Shown: positions 46,041 through 55,023, counted from the stretch's first letter. The stretch: DNA of 64,000 nt from Verrucomicrobiales bacterium (GCA_012960505.1 DUBC01000007.1:62001-126000), one strand, 5' to 3'. A program made the numbers and translations. Notes: generated from the letters alone by a model not told the origin.

Positions 46041-46703
46041 CTACACAAGTAAAAATCTATAGGCAAGATATGCTACTGTCGCAAAAACTATTAAAGGTAG
46101 GGAAAAAGCAAATCCACTTCTAAACCAATAAAAAAAGTTTGTTGGAGACTTAGAGGAGGTTTTTAAATTTGAGGAGGATTCATCGCCGGCTAATTCGTCT
46201 GAAGAATTAAGGCTGTCCAAGTGTTTTAGAGTTCGAACATACTCTTCACGGGCGTCCTCGATTACATTACCTGCGATTTCAAGCTGTGAATGTAGCTCTG
46301 AATGGGTTGATTCATCTGGGCTCAGAGATGTTATTTCTTCTAAGGTTCTATTGAAAATTGACTGAGCCCTCGTGTATTGAAGTATTTTTTGTTCTGCATC
46401 TAATCTTTCACGTTCTAGTAAAGTTATTGCATGCTGTAAATTGTCTGTCATTTCAACCTTGCCACGATTGAATGTGCTTTGCATTTGTCTCAAATGCTCA
46501 AGTTCAGTTTTTTGTTTTTCGATTTCTTCCTCTTGTTTTTTGAGTTCTTTAAGTTGCAGTTGAGCGCTTGCGAGTTGCTCATCGAATTCTAAACTGGATA
46601 CCCTTTGAGGTTCTTCAATTATTGAAGAGTCTAATGAGCCATCGGGTTCAAGTTCGAGGAAATTAGGATCCTCATAAACTGCATTGTAGTTACCTCTATC
46701 CAT
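46041..46703 (-). CDS. hypothetical tail-anchored coiled-coil protein
   Basis: A 220-residue protein with an acidic N-terminus, a long coiled coil at about residues 38-120 (ASAQLQLKELKKQEEEIEKQ and following heptads), a second helical part to about 170, and a single C-terminal transmembrane helix (FAFSLPLIVFATVAYLAYRFLL). The design suggests a membrane-tethered rod facing the cytoplasm. It is followed after 39 bp by the small tail-anchored gene, and the two likely form an operon. No function is known to me. Confidence 0.62.
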   Translation of the reverse strand: MDRGNYNAVYEDPNFLELEPDGSLDSSIIEEPQRVSSLEFDEQLASAQLQLKELKKQEEEIEKQKTELEHLRQMQSTFNRGKVEMTDNLQHAITLLERERLDAEQKILQYTRAQSIFNRTLEEITSLSPDESTHSELHSQLEIAGNVIEDAREEYVRTLKHLDSLNSSDELAGDESSSNLKTSSKSPTNFFYWFRSGFAFSLPLIVFATVAYLAYRFLLV

Positions 46704-46758
46704 TCGTATGTATTGACTTTGGATAATGTAACTGAAATCTATTAAATTTCTATTTATA

Positions 46759-48525
46759 TTATAGGTTTCTTAAATATCTTAAATCTCTTGTCTTTTTTAA
46801 GGCAATTTTTAAAGGAATGAAGCTAATGATGACGGTTAATGCTAAAGAAAATAATAGAGCAACTGTTGTCGCGATCCCTTCAGTGTATGCCGATAAGGTT
46901 CCTGTTTTAGATAATTTTACAGCTACTGGGAAAGTTAAAAATGCAATCATTGAGAGGATGTAAAGAAAGCTGACTATTAGACACAGGGTGCCACCAAATC
47001 CTGATACGATTTTTGCGGGATTAGTTTCACGATCATTTGGGAATATTGTTCCAAGGGAAATTGCAATTGAGTTAAGTCCGACACAAATGAGGATTATTGC
47101 GATGGAGTATAGGATGGTGAGTTCTATACTCATCTTTAAGAGCATGCTCGAAAGGAACATTAGTATTGCGGTTATGGATCCGGTTATGCAGCAAGATGTA
47201 ACAAATTTCTGTATCAAAATCCTTTCTATTGGGATTGGGCACATGGATAATATCCATAATCTTTTTCCTTCTAAGCTGAATTGAGGGAAGACGAATCTTG
47301 TCGTTAATGTAGAGAGAGCAAGGGAGCAGACTCCAAGATTAAGTAATGAAATTATTTCTATCCAGAATGGGGTTTGATAATCAACTCCCATGTTCCTTAC
47401 ATTAAGAACGTAAAGAAAAAGCAAACTAAAAACGACAGTGACCTGTACCCATTGAGCGGGATCTCTTCGAAACGTTAAGAGATCCTTTTGCGCTAATGCT
47501 CTATAAGCAATTTTTGGTTTCAAATGGCTTAAAACGGAATTTCTTCGAGATTTAATGTTGATTGGATTGCTTTCATTAATCCCTTTTTTACTTCTTTTTT
47601 TCCAAGATGAGTGAGCATTTCTTCTCATGCTTAAACTCAGTCCTGAATGGTAAAAGCGCCAGGTTATATAAAGCGTTATCCATAAACCTATCCCTGCATG
47701 CGAAGCCATAAGCATAGCATATTGCATTGAATTGCTGTTAAATGGTCTAGTCCATCCTGCTAGGGCATTACTCATCCATGTGCTTGGTATAAATGGGTTA
47801 ACGCTTAATTCAGTATGCCTTAGTACGTGATTGACGGTGTTGAAGATGCTGTTTTTTAGTAGTGGAGGTTCCACGGGTGGAGTCATCAGGGAAATTGAAA
47901 TGATTATTGCTCCGTAGATAAAGCCAGCAATTAAGAATGCTGAGAGCCAACGTTTAAAATATCTTACAGATAAAACTACAATCAGTCCTGCTATTGAGGC
48001 CGGAATGATTACAAATGGGAAAGAGGCAAGGCTCGCGCCAATGTAGAAGGAGATAGGCGCAGACTTTATGCTGCCGTACGCACACAATAGAGGCGCGCTA
48101 ATAATGATAAAGCCCCAACTAGACAAGGTCATTGTTTCGATGAATTTCCAGAAATATATAGACTGGTTGCTAATTGGTAATGAATGAAGCCAGCGAGCTT
48201 CTTTGCTCCTGTATAGTGCGGCATAACCAATTGCTGCATTAGAAAAAACAAGCATTAAAAAGATAAAAAAAAACAGTAGGTAATAAATTCGCTCAGAAAG
48301 AATTGGCCCGAGTCCTGGAAATTTTTCAATATATCCTAGACCGCCTTTAAACATGAGGTAGCCGATGGTGATATAGCCGATGATGAAGCACGTTATGGTT
48401 AAAACCATCAGTTTAGATGATTTTAAAAGTGAGAGGAGCCTTTGCTGGTTTATGCGGATATTGGCTCTGGCGAGGATTCTGAAATGATATACAAAATTGG
48501 ATCTTGGCGATTCTGTGATTTGCAT
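46759..48525 (-). CDS. ABC-2-type permease-like membrane protein
   Basis: A protein of about 588 residues with some twelve to fourteen hydrophobic helices in two halves separated by a basic cytoplasmic loop (SMRRNAHSSWKKRSKKGI, then a Lys/Arg-rich stretch). The pattern ALYRSKEARWLHSLPIS before a helix and SLEGKRLWILSMCPIPIERI before another, each a cytoplasmic loop followed by a hydrophobic hairpin, is typical of large ABC-2 exporter subunits. No ATPase gene is adjacent. I start at the ATG at 48525, one base after the RlmI stop; a TTG at 48549 would overlap that gene by 23 bp. Confidence 0.7.
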   Translation of the reverse strand: MQITESPRSNFVYHFRILARANIRINQQRLLSLLKSSKLMVLTITCFIIGYITIGYLMFKGGLGYIEKFPGLGPILSERIYYLLFFFIFLMLVFSNAAIGYAALYRSKEARWLHSLPISNQSIYFWKFIETMTLSSWGFIIISAPLLCAYGSIKSAPISFYIGASLASFPFVIIPASIAGLIVVLSVRYFKRWLSAFLIAGFIYGAIIISISLMTPPVEPPLLKNSIFNTVNHVLRHTELSVNPFIPSTWMSNALAGWTRPFNSNSMQYAMLMASHAGIGLWITLYITWRFYHSGLSLSMRRNAHSSWKKRSKKGINESNPINIKSRRNSVLSHLKPKIAYRALAQKDLLTFRRDPAQWVQVTVVFSLLFLYVLNVRNMGVDYQTPFWIEIISLLNLGVCSLALSTLTTRFVFPQFSLEGKRLWILSMCPIPIERILIQKFVTSCCITGSITAILMFLSSMLLKMSIELTILYSIAIILICVGLNSIAISLGTIFPNDRETNPAKIVSGFGGTLCLIVSFLYILSMIAFLTFPVAVKLSKTGTLSAYTEGIATTVALLFSLALTVIISFIPLKIALKKTRDLRYLRNL

Positions 48526-48526
48526 T

Positions 48527-49702
48527 TTACCAAGAAGGTAGGACTTCAAATGAATAGCCCTTAAGGTAAGATGTTTCAGGAATCAGAGGATTCACTGGAT
48601 GGTCAGCTCTTTGGTTGTATTCTGCTATTAGTCGAAGATTTCTTTTTGAATCAACCGATGCACTTTTGATCATGTCTAGAAAGGCTCGATCAGATACATG
48701 GTGTGAACAGGTGAATGTAGTCAGAATGCCACCTGGTTGTAAAATTTTTAAAGATCTTAGATGTATTTCTTTATAACCACGCATCGCATCTGATAAAGAT
48801 TTTTTATTCCGCGTAAATGAAGGTGGATCAAGTATTATTAAATCGAAATTACGTCCTTCTGAGTCATATTTTTTGAGTTCATCAAAAACATTACCTTGTA
48901 GCCAATTGATATTTTTTGCTCCTGATTTATCGGCGTTGATTTCCGCGGCTTGAATTGCTCTTTCACTTATATCAATTGCTGTGACTGAAGTGGCACCATT
49001 TAATGAGCAGTTAAGTGCGAATCCTCCCTGATTAGTGAAACAGTCTAAGACATTCTTTTCATGAGCTAATTCTGCAATTTTTTTGTAATTATCTAACTGA
49101 TCTAGGTAAAGTCCTGTTTTTTGGCCAGATAATAAGTCGATAGTGAAATAGATTTTGTTATGGGTAAGGTGAAAGGTGTCAGGTTCGGTACCTCTAAGTA
49201 TCTTTGTTTCTTGATCGAGTCCTTCTGCGATTCGGCTAGGCGAATCATTTCTTGCTATAATGGCTTTTGGTGAAAGTGTCTCCATCACCGCACTAGCAAT
49301 AATATCAATTCTTAAATCCATAGCTAGAGTCAGAGTTTGTATGACGGCATAATCACCGTATCGATCAATGATTACACCTGGGAGCCCATCGCTCTCGCTC
49401 CAGACAATTCTGCAAAGGCTAAGGTCTATGTTAGTTCTGTCAGTTCTCCAACTAATGGCTCGGTTTATTCTTCTAGTGAAGAAGTCAGTATCGAGATCTT
49501 GTTTGCGTCTAGAAAATCTTCGAGCAACGATCTGTGATTTGGGGTTATAAATAGCAGACCCTAGTGGTCTGTCTCTAAAGTCCTTAAGTGATACCACGTC
49601 ACCGGGATTAGGATTTCCAAAGGTTTTTTTTATTTCACTAGAATACACCCATTCGTGACCATGGAAGATTCGTGCGCGTGGTTTGATGATGAGTCCCGGC
49701 AT
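48527..49702 (-). CDS. 23S rRNA (cytosine-C5)-methyltransferase RlmI-like
   Basis: The 391-residue enzyme has an N-terminal PUA domain (KPRARIFHGHEWVYSSEI, GDVVSLKDFRDRPLGSAIYNPKSQI) and a SAM-dependent methyltransferase domain with KTGLYLDQLDNY, LDCFTNQGGFALNCSLNGATSVTAIDIS, LDPPSFTRNKKSL and FTCSHHVSD. This is the RlmI/YccW architecture, which methylates C1962 of 23S rRNA. It is 8 bp downstream of the lysine aminomutase gene and directly followed by the ABC-2-like permease gene. Confidence 0.9.
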   Translation of the reverse strand: MPGLIIKPRARIFHGHEWVYSSEIKKTFGNPNPGDVVSLKDFRDRPLGSAIYNPKSQIVARRFSRRKQDLDTDFFTRRINRAISWRTDRTNIDLSLCRIVWSESDGLPGVIIDRYGDYAVIQTLTLAMDLRIDIIASAVMETLSPKAIIARNDSPSRIAEGLDQETKILRGTEPDTFHLTHNKIYFTIDLLSGQKTGLYLDQLDNYKKIAELAHEKNVLDCFTNQGGFALNCSLNGATSVTAIDISERAIQAAEINADKSGAKNINWLQGNVFDELKKYDSEGRNFDLIILDPPSFTRNKKSLSDAMRGYKEIHLRSLKILQPGGILTTFTCSHHVSDRAFLDMIKSASVDSKRNLRLIAEYNQRADHPVNPLIPETSYLKGYSFEVLPSW

Positions 49703-49710
49703 TCCGGTAA

Positions 49711-50904
49711 TTATTCATGCATCATTGCGCTTGGTTCAAGCGGAGACATGACGGGAATTTTAGGTTCAGGGTAGATGAAAGATTTTCCTTCGTAATTTCT
49801 AATAACTAGTTTGGTCTCGTCTCGTTCGATGACGTATTCGGGATTAATTGGAACCTTGCCGCCACCGCCAGGCGCATCAATAACAAATTGGGGGATGGCG
49901 TACCCTGTAGTGTGACCTCGTAATCCTTCGATTATTTCAATGCCTTTAGAGGCTGATGTTCTTAAGTGAGCTGAGCCGCTTATGAGGTCGCACTGGTATA
50001 AGTAATAGGGGCGTACCCTGCACTGAAGGAGTTTGTGAACGAGCGCCCGCATTGTTGGAATGTCATCATTTACTCCTTTAAGTAATACGCTTTGATTGCC
50101 TAAAGGGATTCCTGCATCAGCTAGTCTGCCCAACGCTTCAGCGACTTCTGTAGTGATTTCTCGAGGATGATTTGAGTGAACGCTCATCCAGAGTGGGTGA
50201 TATTTCTTTAGCATGGAGCACAGTTCCGAAGTTATTCGTTGTGGAAGAAAAATAGGAATCCTAGTTCCGATCCTAATGAATTCAATATGATCAATTGAGC
50301 GTAACCTTTTCAGGATTGCTTCTAGTTTGGAGTCAGAGAATAGAAGGGGGTCGCCACCGGAGAGTAAAACGTCTCGGATCGAGGTGTTGTTTTTGAGGTA
50401 TTCGAATGCCGCTTCATAATTAGTTTCAAATTCTTGATCTCCGGCACCGCTAACTACTCTGCTTCTAGTACAATATCGGCAGTAACTGGCACAACGATCA
50501 GTGACAAGGAAAAGAACGCGATCAGGATACCTGTGAACTAATCCAGGGACTGGCATATGGCTGTCCTCTTCACATGGATCAGTCATTTCTTCAGGACTCG
50601 TTGTTATTTCTTCAATGCTTGGAATGACTTGTTTTCTAATCGGGCAATTATGATCATCAGTATCAATTAAATTTAAAAAGTAGGGAGTAATGGATAAGGC
50701 GAGTTTGTCACCGGATAAAAGCACTCCGTTACGTTCGTCGGAAGTTAAATTAAGGTGCTTTTCTAATGTGTTTAGATTAGTGATCCTATTTTTCAATTGC
50801 CATTTGTAATCACTCCAAGTTTCCTCAATGGGTTCTTCATTTTTCCAATAACCTATTCCAGCAGAATTGAATTCCGAATCTTGATGGGTTCTTGAGTTTT
50901 TCAT
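49711..50904 (-). CDS. kamA: lysine 2,3-aminomutase (radical SAM)
   Basis: The enzyme converts L-lysine to beta-lysine using PLP and a radical SAM cluster. The cluster cysteines are Cys138, Cys142 and Cys145 (DRCASYCRYCTRS) and the PLP lysine is Lys350 in DAPGGGGKVP. Asp306 (QCDLISG) and Asp343 (DAPGG) are 37 residues apart, the same spacing as the two substrate-binding Asp residues (293 and 330) in the clostridial enzyme; glutamate mutases have other residues there. At 397 residues it is KamA-like, longer than EpmB. No beta-lysine acetyltransferase or lysine fermentation gene is adjacent. Confidence 0.9.
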   Translation of the reverse strand: MKNSRTHQDSEFNSAGIGYWKNEEPIEETWSDYKWQLKNRITNLNTLEKHLNLTSDERNGVLLSGDKLALSITPYFLNLIDTDDHNCPIRKQVIPSIEEITTSPEEMTDPCEEDSHMPVPGLVHRYPDRVLFLVTDRCASYCRYCTRSRVVSGAGDQEFETNYEAAFEYLKNNTSIRDVLLSGGDPLLFSDSKLEAILKRLRSIDHIEFIRIGTRIPIFLPQRITSELCSMLKKYHPLWMSVHSNHPREITTEVAEALGRLADAGIPLGNQSVLLKGVNDDIPTMRALVHKLLQCRVRPYYLYQCDLISGSAHLRTSASKGIEIIEGLRGHTTGYAIPQFVIDAPGGGGKVPINPEYVIERDETKLVIRNYEGKSFIYPEPKIPVMSPLEPSAMMHE

Positions 50905-50920
50905 TACAAATGACTAATCC

Positions 50921-50948
50921 ATACTAATTTGTACTAAAACTATGTCAA
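50921..50948 (-). promoter_or_regulatory. putative promoter of kamA
   Basis: Read on the minus strand, TTGACA occupies 50948-50943 (a full match to the -35 consensus) and TAGTAT occupies 50926-50921 (four of six matches) with a 16-base spacer. The start codon at 50904 is 17 bp further, so the leader would be about 10 bases or less. Similarity only; no start site is known. Confidence 0.35.
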
Positions 50949-50992
50949 ACTTGGCTAATATTAATTTAAAAGAAAAAAAATATTAAGCATTC

Positions 50993-51021
50993 TTGACAAA
51001 ATAGATACGTTTCGATAGGAG
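50993..51021 (+). promoter_or_regulatory. putative promoter of SufR-like regulator
   Basis: TTGACA at 50993-50998 is a perfect -35 box, 45 bp from the oppositely oriented TTGACA of kamA. A 17-base spacer leads to TAGGAG at 51016-51021, a weak -10 box. An AGGAGG at 51017-51022 lies too far from the start codon at 51067 to be its ribosome-binding site. Confidence 0.25.
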
Positions 51022-51066
51022 GATGTATGGTGTTGCATAAGTAGCACCTAATCAAAATGATAGAGC

Positions 51067-51702
51067 ATGTTTTTCAAAGTTCTACGTGACATAGCAAAAC
51101 CTCAGTGGTTTAATATTATTTCTACATTGAAGAAGTCAACAGGCCTTTCTGTTGCAGAATTATCTGAATCGCTTGGAATGAGCTATATGGGTATAAAGCA
51201 ACATTGTGTGGAATTACACAAAAGGGGGTATCTTGATACTTGGAGGAGGCCTAAGGCTATAGGAAGGCCAGAAAAGGCATACAGGCTAACAAATAAGGCA
51301 GAACCGCTGTTTGTTGAATTAGGTGCTGAGTTTGTCTTAGGCCTATTAAAAAATGTTGATAAGACTTATGGAGCCTCAGCTGCAGAAAAGTTATTATTTG
51401 GTTATTTCCATGAAATCGGAGCAAAATACCAGAAGAGAGTTAAGGGCGAAACGCTTTATGATAAAGCGGTGTCTTTTTCAAAGATAAGAGATCTGGAGGG
51501 TTGTCTTTCCAGTTGCGAAATCGATTCGGAGGGTTTGATGAAAATAACTGAGTATCATTCTCCTTACAGAAGCATTAGCTCGGAATATCCGATGATTTAT
51601 CGCATGGAAGAGCAAATGATCGCAAAGGTTCTTGGGGCTAATGTATCTCGCAATGAAGAGGAGGCTTCGGGGCTTCTGAAGTGTGAGTTTAATATTAATT
51701 AA
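51067..51702 (+). CDS. SufR-like winged-helix transcriptional regulator
   Basis: The 211-residue protein has an N-terminal winged helix (ISTLKKSTGLSVAELSESLG, MSYMGIKQHCVELHKRGYL) and the GRPEKAYRLTNKAEPLF wing typical of the SufR/DeoR-like group that represses iron-sulfur assembly genes. The C-terminal region keeps the SufR layout, but two of the three cluster-binding Cys are Ser165 and Tyr178; only Cys206 (LLKCEFNI) remains, at exactly the family spacing. It probably does not bind a normal [4Fe-4S] cluster. It is divergent from kamA and may control it. Confidence 0.75.
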   Translation: MFFKVLRDIAKPQWFNIISTLKKSTGLSVAELSESLGMSYMGIKQHCVELHKRGYLDTWRRPKAIGRPEKAYRLTNKAEPLFVELGAEFVLGLLKNVDKTYGASAAEKLLFGYFHEIGAKYQKRVKGETLYDKAVSFSKIRDLEGCLSSCEIDSEGLMKITEYHSPYRSISSEYPMIYRMEEQMIAKVLGANVSRNEEEASGLLKCEFNIN

Positions 51703-52316
51703 TCGAGAAGAGCATCAAGATTATCTAAGCAAATTTGGGACCAGGTTTCTAAATGTTCTCTTTCCGTAATCAGCTTGTCTTTATTTAAGAATTGCAGATC
51801 CTGTATGTTTGATTCTCCTGGACTAATGTCATTTCCAGTAAGGTCAAATAGATGAACAACGCCGATATGAACCATTCCGACTTCATTAGAATCGTCATTT
51901 AGGAGAGCGACTGCTTTTTGGGTGTAATCACAATTAAGTTCTAGTTCTTCATTTATTTCTCGATCGACTCCAGTCATATACGTGTCTCTTTCTAATGATG
52001 ATTGTTCTGCATCGTCTTGGTTTATATGGCCTCCAATTCCTACAGAAGACTTGCTAGCCAATCGCTGTTCTCCTGATTTTTTTCCTCTAACATATCTAAG
52101 GAGTGTGTCTTCGTGGCGGAAGATGGCGTAAGGTATAATTTGTTTGTATCTCGGATCGTCCTCAGCGCTTTCTCTGGGAAGAAAGAAGTTATTTGATGGG
52201 TCAAGAAACGAAGGAAGGTATTTGGTTGTATCCAAATTAATGCCCTGAAACGATCCGATTTTGTCAAACAGTTCTCGGGGAATTACTAGTACATTTTCAT
52301 CTTCATATTTAGCCAT
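51699..52316 (-). CDS. NUDIX domain hydrolase
   Basis: A 205-residue protein whose second half carries a NUDIX box: GGHINQDDAEQS... then GVDREINEELEL, with an insertion between the Gly pair and the REINEELEL helix relative to the standard motif. The enzyme probably hydrolyses a nucleoside diphosphate linked to another group. The first 60 residues (VLVIPRELFDKIGSFQG) form a cap-like domain seen in large NUDIX proteins. The substrate cannot be told. Its stop shares the TTAA at 51699-51702 with the SufR-like gene. Confidence 0.82.
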   Translation of the reverse strand: MAKYEDENVLVIPRELFDKIGSFQGINLDTTKYLPSFLDPSNNFFLPRESAEDDPRYKQIIPYAIFRHEDTLLRYVRGKKSGEQRLASKSSVGIGGHINQDDAEQSSLERDTYMTGVDREINEELELNCDYTQKAVALLNDDSNEVGMVHIGVVHLFDLTGNDISPGESNIQDLQFLNKDKLITEREHLETWSQICLDNLDALLD

Positions 52317-52362
52317 TATTTATAATTGATAGCGGTCCAGGCACTAGCTGGCAAGAGGATGC

Positions 52363-53625
52363 TCAATTTGTATTATCTTCGTAATCTTTTATTCCTAATA
52401 GGGTGGAGTCTCTGACTGGAGTTTTACTTTGATTTTCAGGGATTGGAATGGGGCTTAGCCATTCGTTTTCTGGAATTTCCCATATTCTCAGCGACCTTTT
52501 CCTGTATAGAGGGCCCATCCAAACGTTCGACATAGAATCAAGCGTATCGTCGTTAATTTCCAAATTAAATTGGAATGCATAATGGAAGCGCCCACCTATC
52601 AGATCTCCTTTATCGGATTTCCTTTTCTCACATAAATAAATGATTCCCATTATGTGGTTATCTGTATGGAAATTAATTAGTGGGTAGCGGAATTTCCAAG
52701 AGTTTTCATGTTCGGTTTCGATTAATTGTACTGAGTCAGTAATCGTATCTTTGGTCCAATGGAATTTTCCGGAATTCTTAGTGACATAAATTCCATCCAT
52801 GCGTTCTTTTTTCCAGAAATATTCAGCTGTGTTAGGTGAGCGTTTAATAGTTACTCTAATGAAAAGATTATCGGCTGAAACTTGTGAATCATAGTTGACT
52901 GATTGCCCTTCATTGTTACAGAGATCAATATAAAATTCAGCTGTTCTGTAGTTCCCTCCATTATATAAATTGGGGTTACGCTCATCATTTCCTCTATAGA
53001 ACGTAGATTTAAGGCTTGGATTGCCCTTTGAACGCGAAGGGATCAAAGGTTCTCCGTATTCAAGGAAAGTTGTAGAATGAAGTTTGTTTTCTAATTCTTT
53101 ATCCTTTGCGTTTATTGAGTGTGATAAGTGAGCATGGAGGACTTCTGCTGTAAGACAGCAGAGTATTAACAATTGTATAGATCTGGGTGTTGAAAATTTC
53201 CGAGTACATTTTGTTGTGAAGCGTGAGTTTGGAAATTTTGAGGACACGAATCGAAGTAAAAGTATCCCTATGCATGATATCAATAGGGCGCTGATGCCCG
53301 GGTATGAGAATACTGTATTCCAGGTGTCGTCAAAAATTTTCTGTAGTGCTGATTTGTTATCTTGACCGGATTTTATATTATTGAAATCGGCAATAGTATT
53401 TAGATAAGGCTTAGGGGTATCGTTGAAAATGGAAACGCAATCTTTGCAACAGAAGTAGATGGTATTTCCTTTGTAATTAGATTTGTACTTTGATACGGCT
53501 AACTCAGTTGGTTCAACAGGGCACCTCGTGTTATTTATGACGGTAGCGGGGAGTGGTGTGCTCGCGCTTAAAAAGCAAATTGTAATGAATCCCATTATGG
53601 GAAGTGTTTGCTTAGCATAGAGCAT
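52363..53625 (-). CDS. YHS-domain membrane protein of unknown function
   Basis: The 420-residue protein begins with a signal peptide (LPIMGFITICFLSASTP), then a YHS-like metal-binding module at about residues 35-75 (RCPVEPTEL, YKGNTIYFCCKDCVSIFNDTPKPYL) with Cys in a C...CCxxC arrangement. Two hydrophobic helices follow (ISALLISCIGILLLRF and SIQLLILCCLTAEVL), then a large C-terminal beta-rich soluble domain (FYIDLCNNE, FIRVTIKRSP, GRFHYAFQFNLEI) I cannot place. It may bind copper or another metal in the periplasm. It is on its own, between a NUDIX gene and the divergent PQQ propeller gene. Confidence 0.6.
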   Translation of the reverse strand: MLYAKQTLPIMGFITICFLSASTPLPATVINNTRCPVEPTELAVSKYKSNYKGNTIYFCCKDCVSIFNDTPKPYLNTIADFNNIKSGQDNKSALQKIFDDTWNTVFSYPGISALLISCIGILLLRFVSSKFPNSRFTTKCTRKFSTPRSIQLLILCCLTAEVLHAHLSHSINAKDKELENKLHSTTFLEYGEPLIPSRSKGNPSLKSTFYRGNDERNPNLYNGGNYRTAEFYIDLCNNEGQSVNYDSQVSADNLFIRVTIKRSPNTAEYFWKKERMDGIYVTKNSGKFHWTKDTITDSVQLIETEHENSWKFRYPLINFHTDNHIMGIIYLCEKRKSDKGDLIGGRFHYAFQFNLEINDDTLDSMSNVWMGPLYRKRSLRIWEIPENEWLSPIPIPENQSKTPVRDSTLLGIKDYEDNTN

Positions 53626-53715
53626 AATTGCGGCTATATTAACTTCGTCTATGATTAGTGCAAATATCGTCGCTTAACATTTGCATTTAGACTTGATTAA
53701 ATTTGCTGATTATTA

Positions 53716-55005
53716 ATGATTTGTATGATTATGAAGATTTTTTCAATTACAATGTTGTGTTTTTTAGCTTTTGTGTCGCAATTGGTTGGTGCTAATTGGC
53801 CTGCCTGGAGAGGCCCAACAGGTAATGGTTTGGCAGATAATGAGAAATTCCCATCTAGTTTTACAAACGAGAAAAATATTAAATGGAAAGTCGCATTGCC
53901 GGGCTCTGGAAGTTCAACTCCTGCAATATGGGATGATAATATATTTATTACTTCTGCTATAGACTCAAAAGATGGAGTCACATGTTTAGATAGGGATGGG
54001 AAAACGAAATGGTCTCATGCATTTGGTAATGAAAGAGGAGGCAAGCATAAGAATGGATCTGGCAGCAATCCTTCTCCTGTAACTGACGGTAAAAATGTAT
54101 TTGTTTATTATAAGACCGGGACGCTGGCCTCAGTTGATTTTCAAGGTAAGGAAATTTGGCAACGTAACTTACAAAAAGATTTTGGTGCGGATTCTTTGTG
54201 GTGGGATTTGGGAACTTCTCCTGTTTTGGTCGGAAATTTAATTGTAATTGCCGTAATGCAAGAATATGAAGGGGGAGATCCTAAGACTGAAGAGGACTCT
54301 TACCTAGTCGCACTTTCCAAATCTAATGGTAAGCTTAAATGGAAAACAAATAGGACGTATAAAGTTAAGGCAGAAACAGGTCAGTCGTATACAACACCGC
54401 TAGTGGTTGGGGAGAAGGGTAAAGAAACAATCATTACATTTGGTTCGGATCATCTCACTGGGCACAGGGCTTCAGATGGTAAGCTTCTTTGGGATTGCGG
54501 GGGATATAATCCTACAAATAAAGCAATGTGGAGAGTTATAGCTTCTCCTTCCATTTCTGATGGGATAGTTGTTGTTCCATATGGAAGGAAAGGACATTTC
54601 GCAGCAGTTAAAGCGACAGGTTCTGGAGATATAACAAAAACAAATAGACTATGGGTTCATGATGTGGGAGCTGACGTGCCAAGTCCGATAGCAACAAATG
54701 GAAAGGCTTATCTTATCACGGATCGGGGTGAGGTTTTTTGTTTTGACCTCAAGAGTGGAGACTTAGCTTGGCAGCAGAAGCTTCCAAGAGCGAGCGCTAG
54801 CTATTACTCGTCACCTGTTATAGCAGGTGATAGAATGATTTTATCAAGAGAAGATGGAGTCGTAATGGTGATGAGGTTGCTCGATAGTGGATTTGAGTTG
54901 TTGTCTAAGAATAACATGGGCGAAAGGTTGATAGCTAGCCCTGTCCCCCTAGATGGTGCTCTCTATTTGAGGGGTTCGAAGCACCTTTTTTGTATTGGAG
55001 AATAG
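53716..55005 (+). CDS. exported PQQ-like beta-propeller protein
   Basis: A 429-residue protein with a signal peptide ending near VSQLVGA and then WPAWRGPTGNG, the usual start of verrucomicrobial and planctomycetal PQQ-binding-like (WD40/YVTN) propellers. Repeats with the W-docking pattern are visible: VTCLDRDGKTKWSHAFG, LASVDFQGKEIWQRNL, LVALSKSNGKLKWKTNR, GHRASDGKLLWDCGG and VFCFDLKSGDLAWQQKLP. No dehydrogenase cofactor cysteine pair or heme domain is present, so catalytic activity is doubtful; relatives are used as secreted binding scaffolds. It is convergent with folA. Confidence 0.88.
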   Translation: MICMIMKIFSITMLCFLAFVSQLVGANWPAWRGPTGNGLADNEKFPSSFTNEKNIKWKVALPGSGSSTPAIWDDNIFITSAIDSKDGVTCLDRDGKTKWSHAFGNERGGKHKNGSGSNPSPVTDGKNVFVYYKTGTLASVDFQGKEIWQRNLQKDFGADSLWWDLGTSPVLVGNLIVIAVMQEYEGGDPKTEEDSYLVALSKSNGKLKWKTNRTYKVKAETGQSYTTPLVVGEKGKETIITFGSDHLTGHRASDGKLLWDCGGYNPTNKAMWRVIASPSISDGIVVVPYGRKGHFAAVKATGSGDITKTNRLWVHDVGADVPSPIATNGKAYLITDRGEVFCFDLKSGDLAWQQKLPRASASYYSSPVIAGDRMILSREDGVVMVMRLLDSGFELLSKNNMGERLIASPVPLDGALYLRGSKHLFCIGE

Positions 55006-55023
55006 CGCTAAATTCGTTGCGTC

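Noticed and set aside
51023-51040. Possible leader mini-ORF (MYGVA) behind an AGGAGG in front of the SufR-like gene
   Set aside because: Five codons, no sign of a regulatory repeat or amino-acid run, and it could arise by chance.
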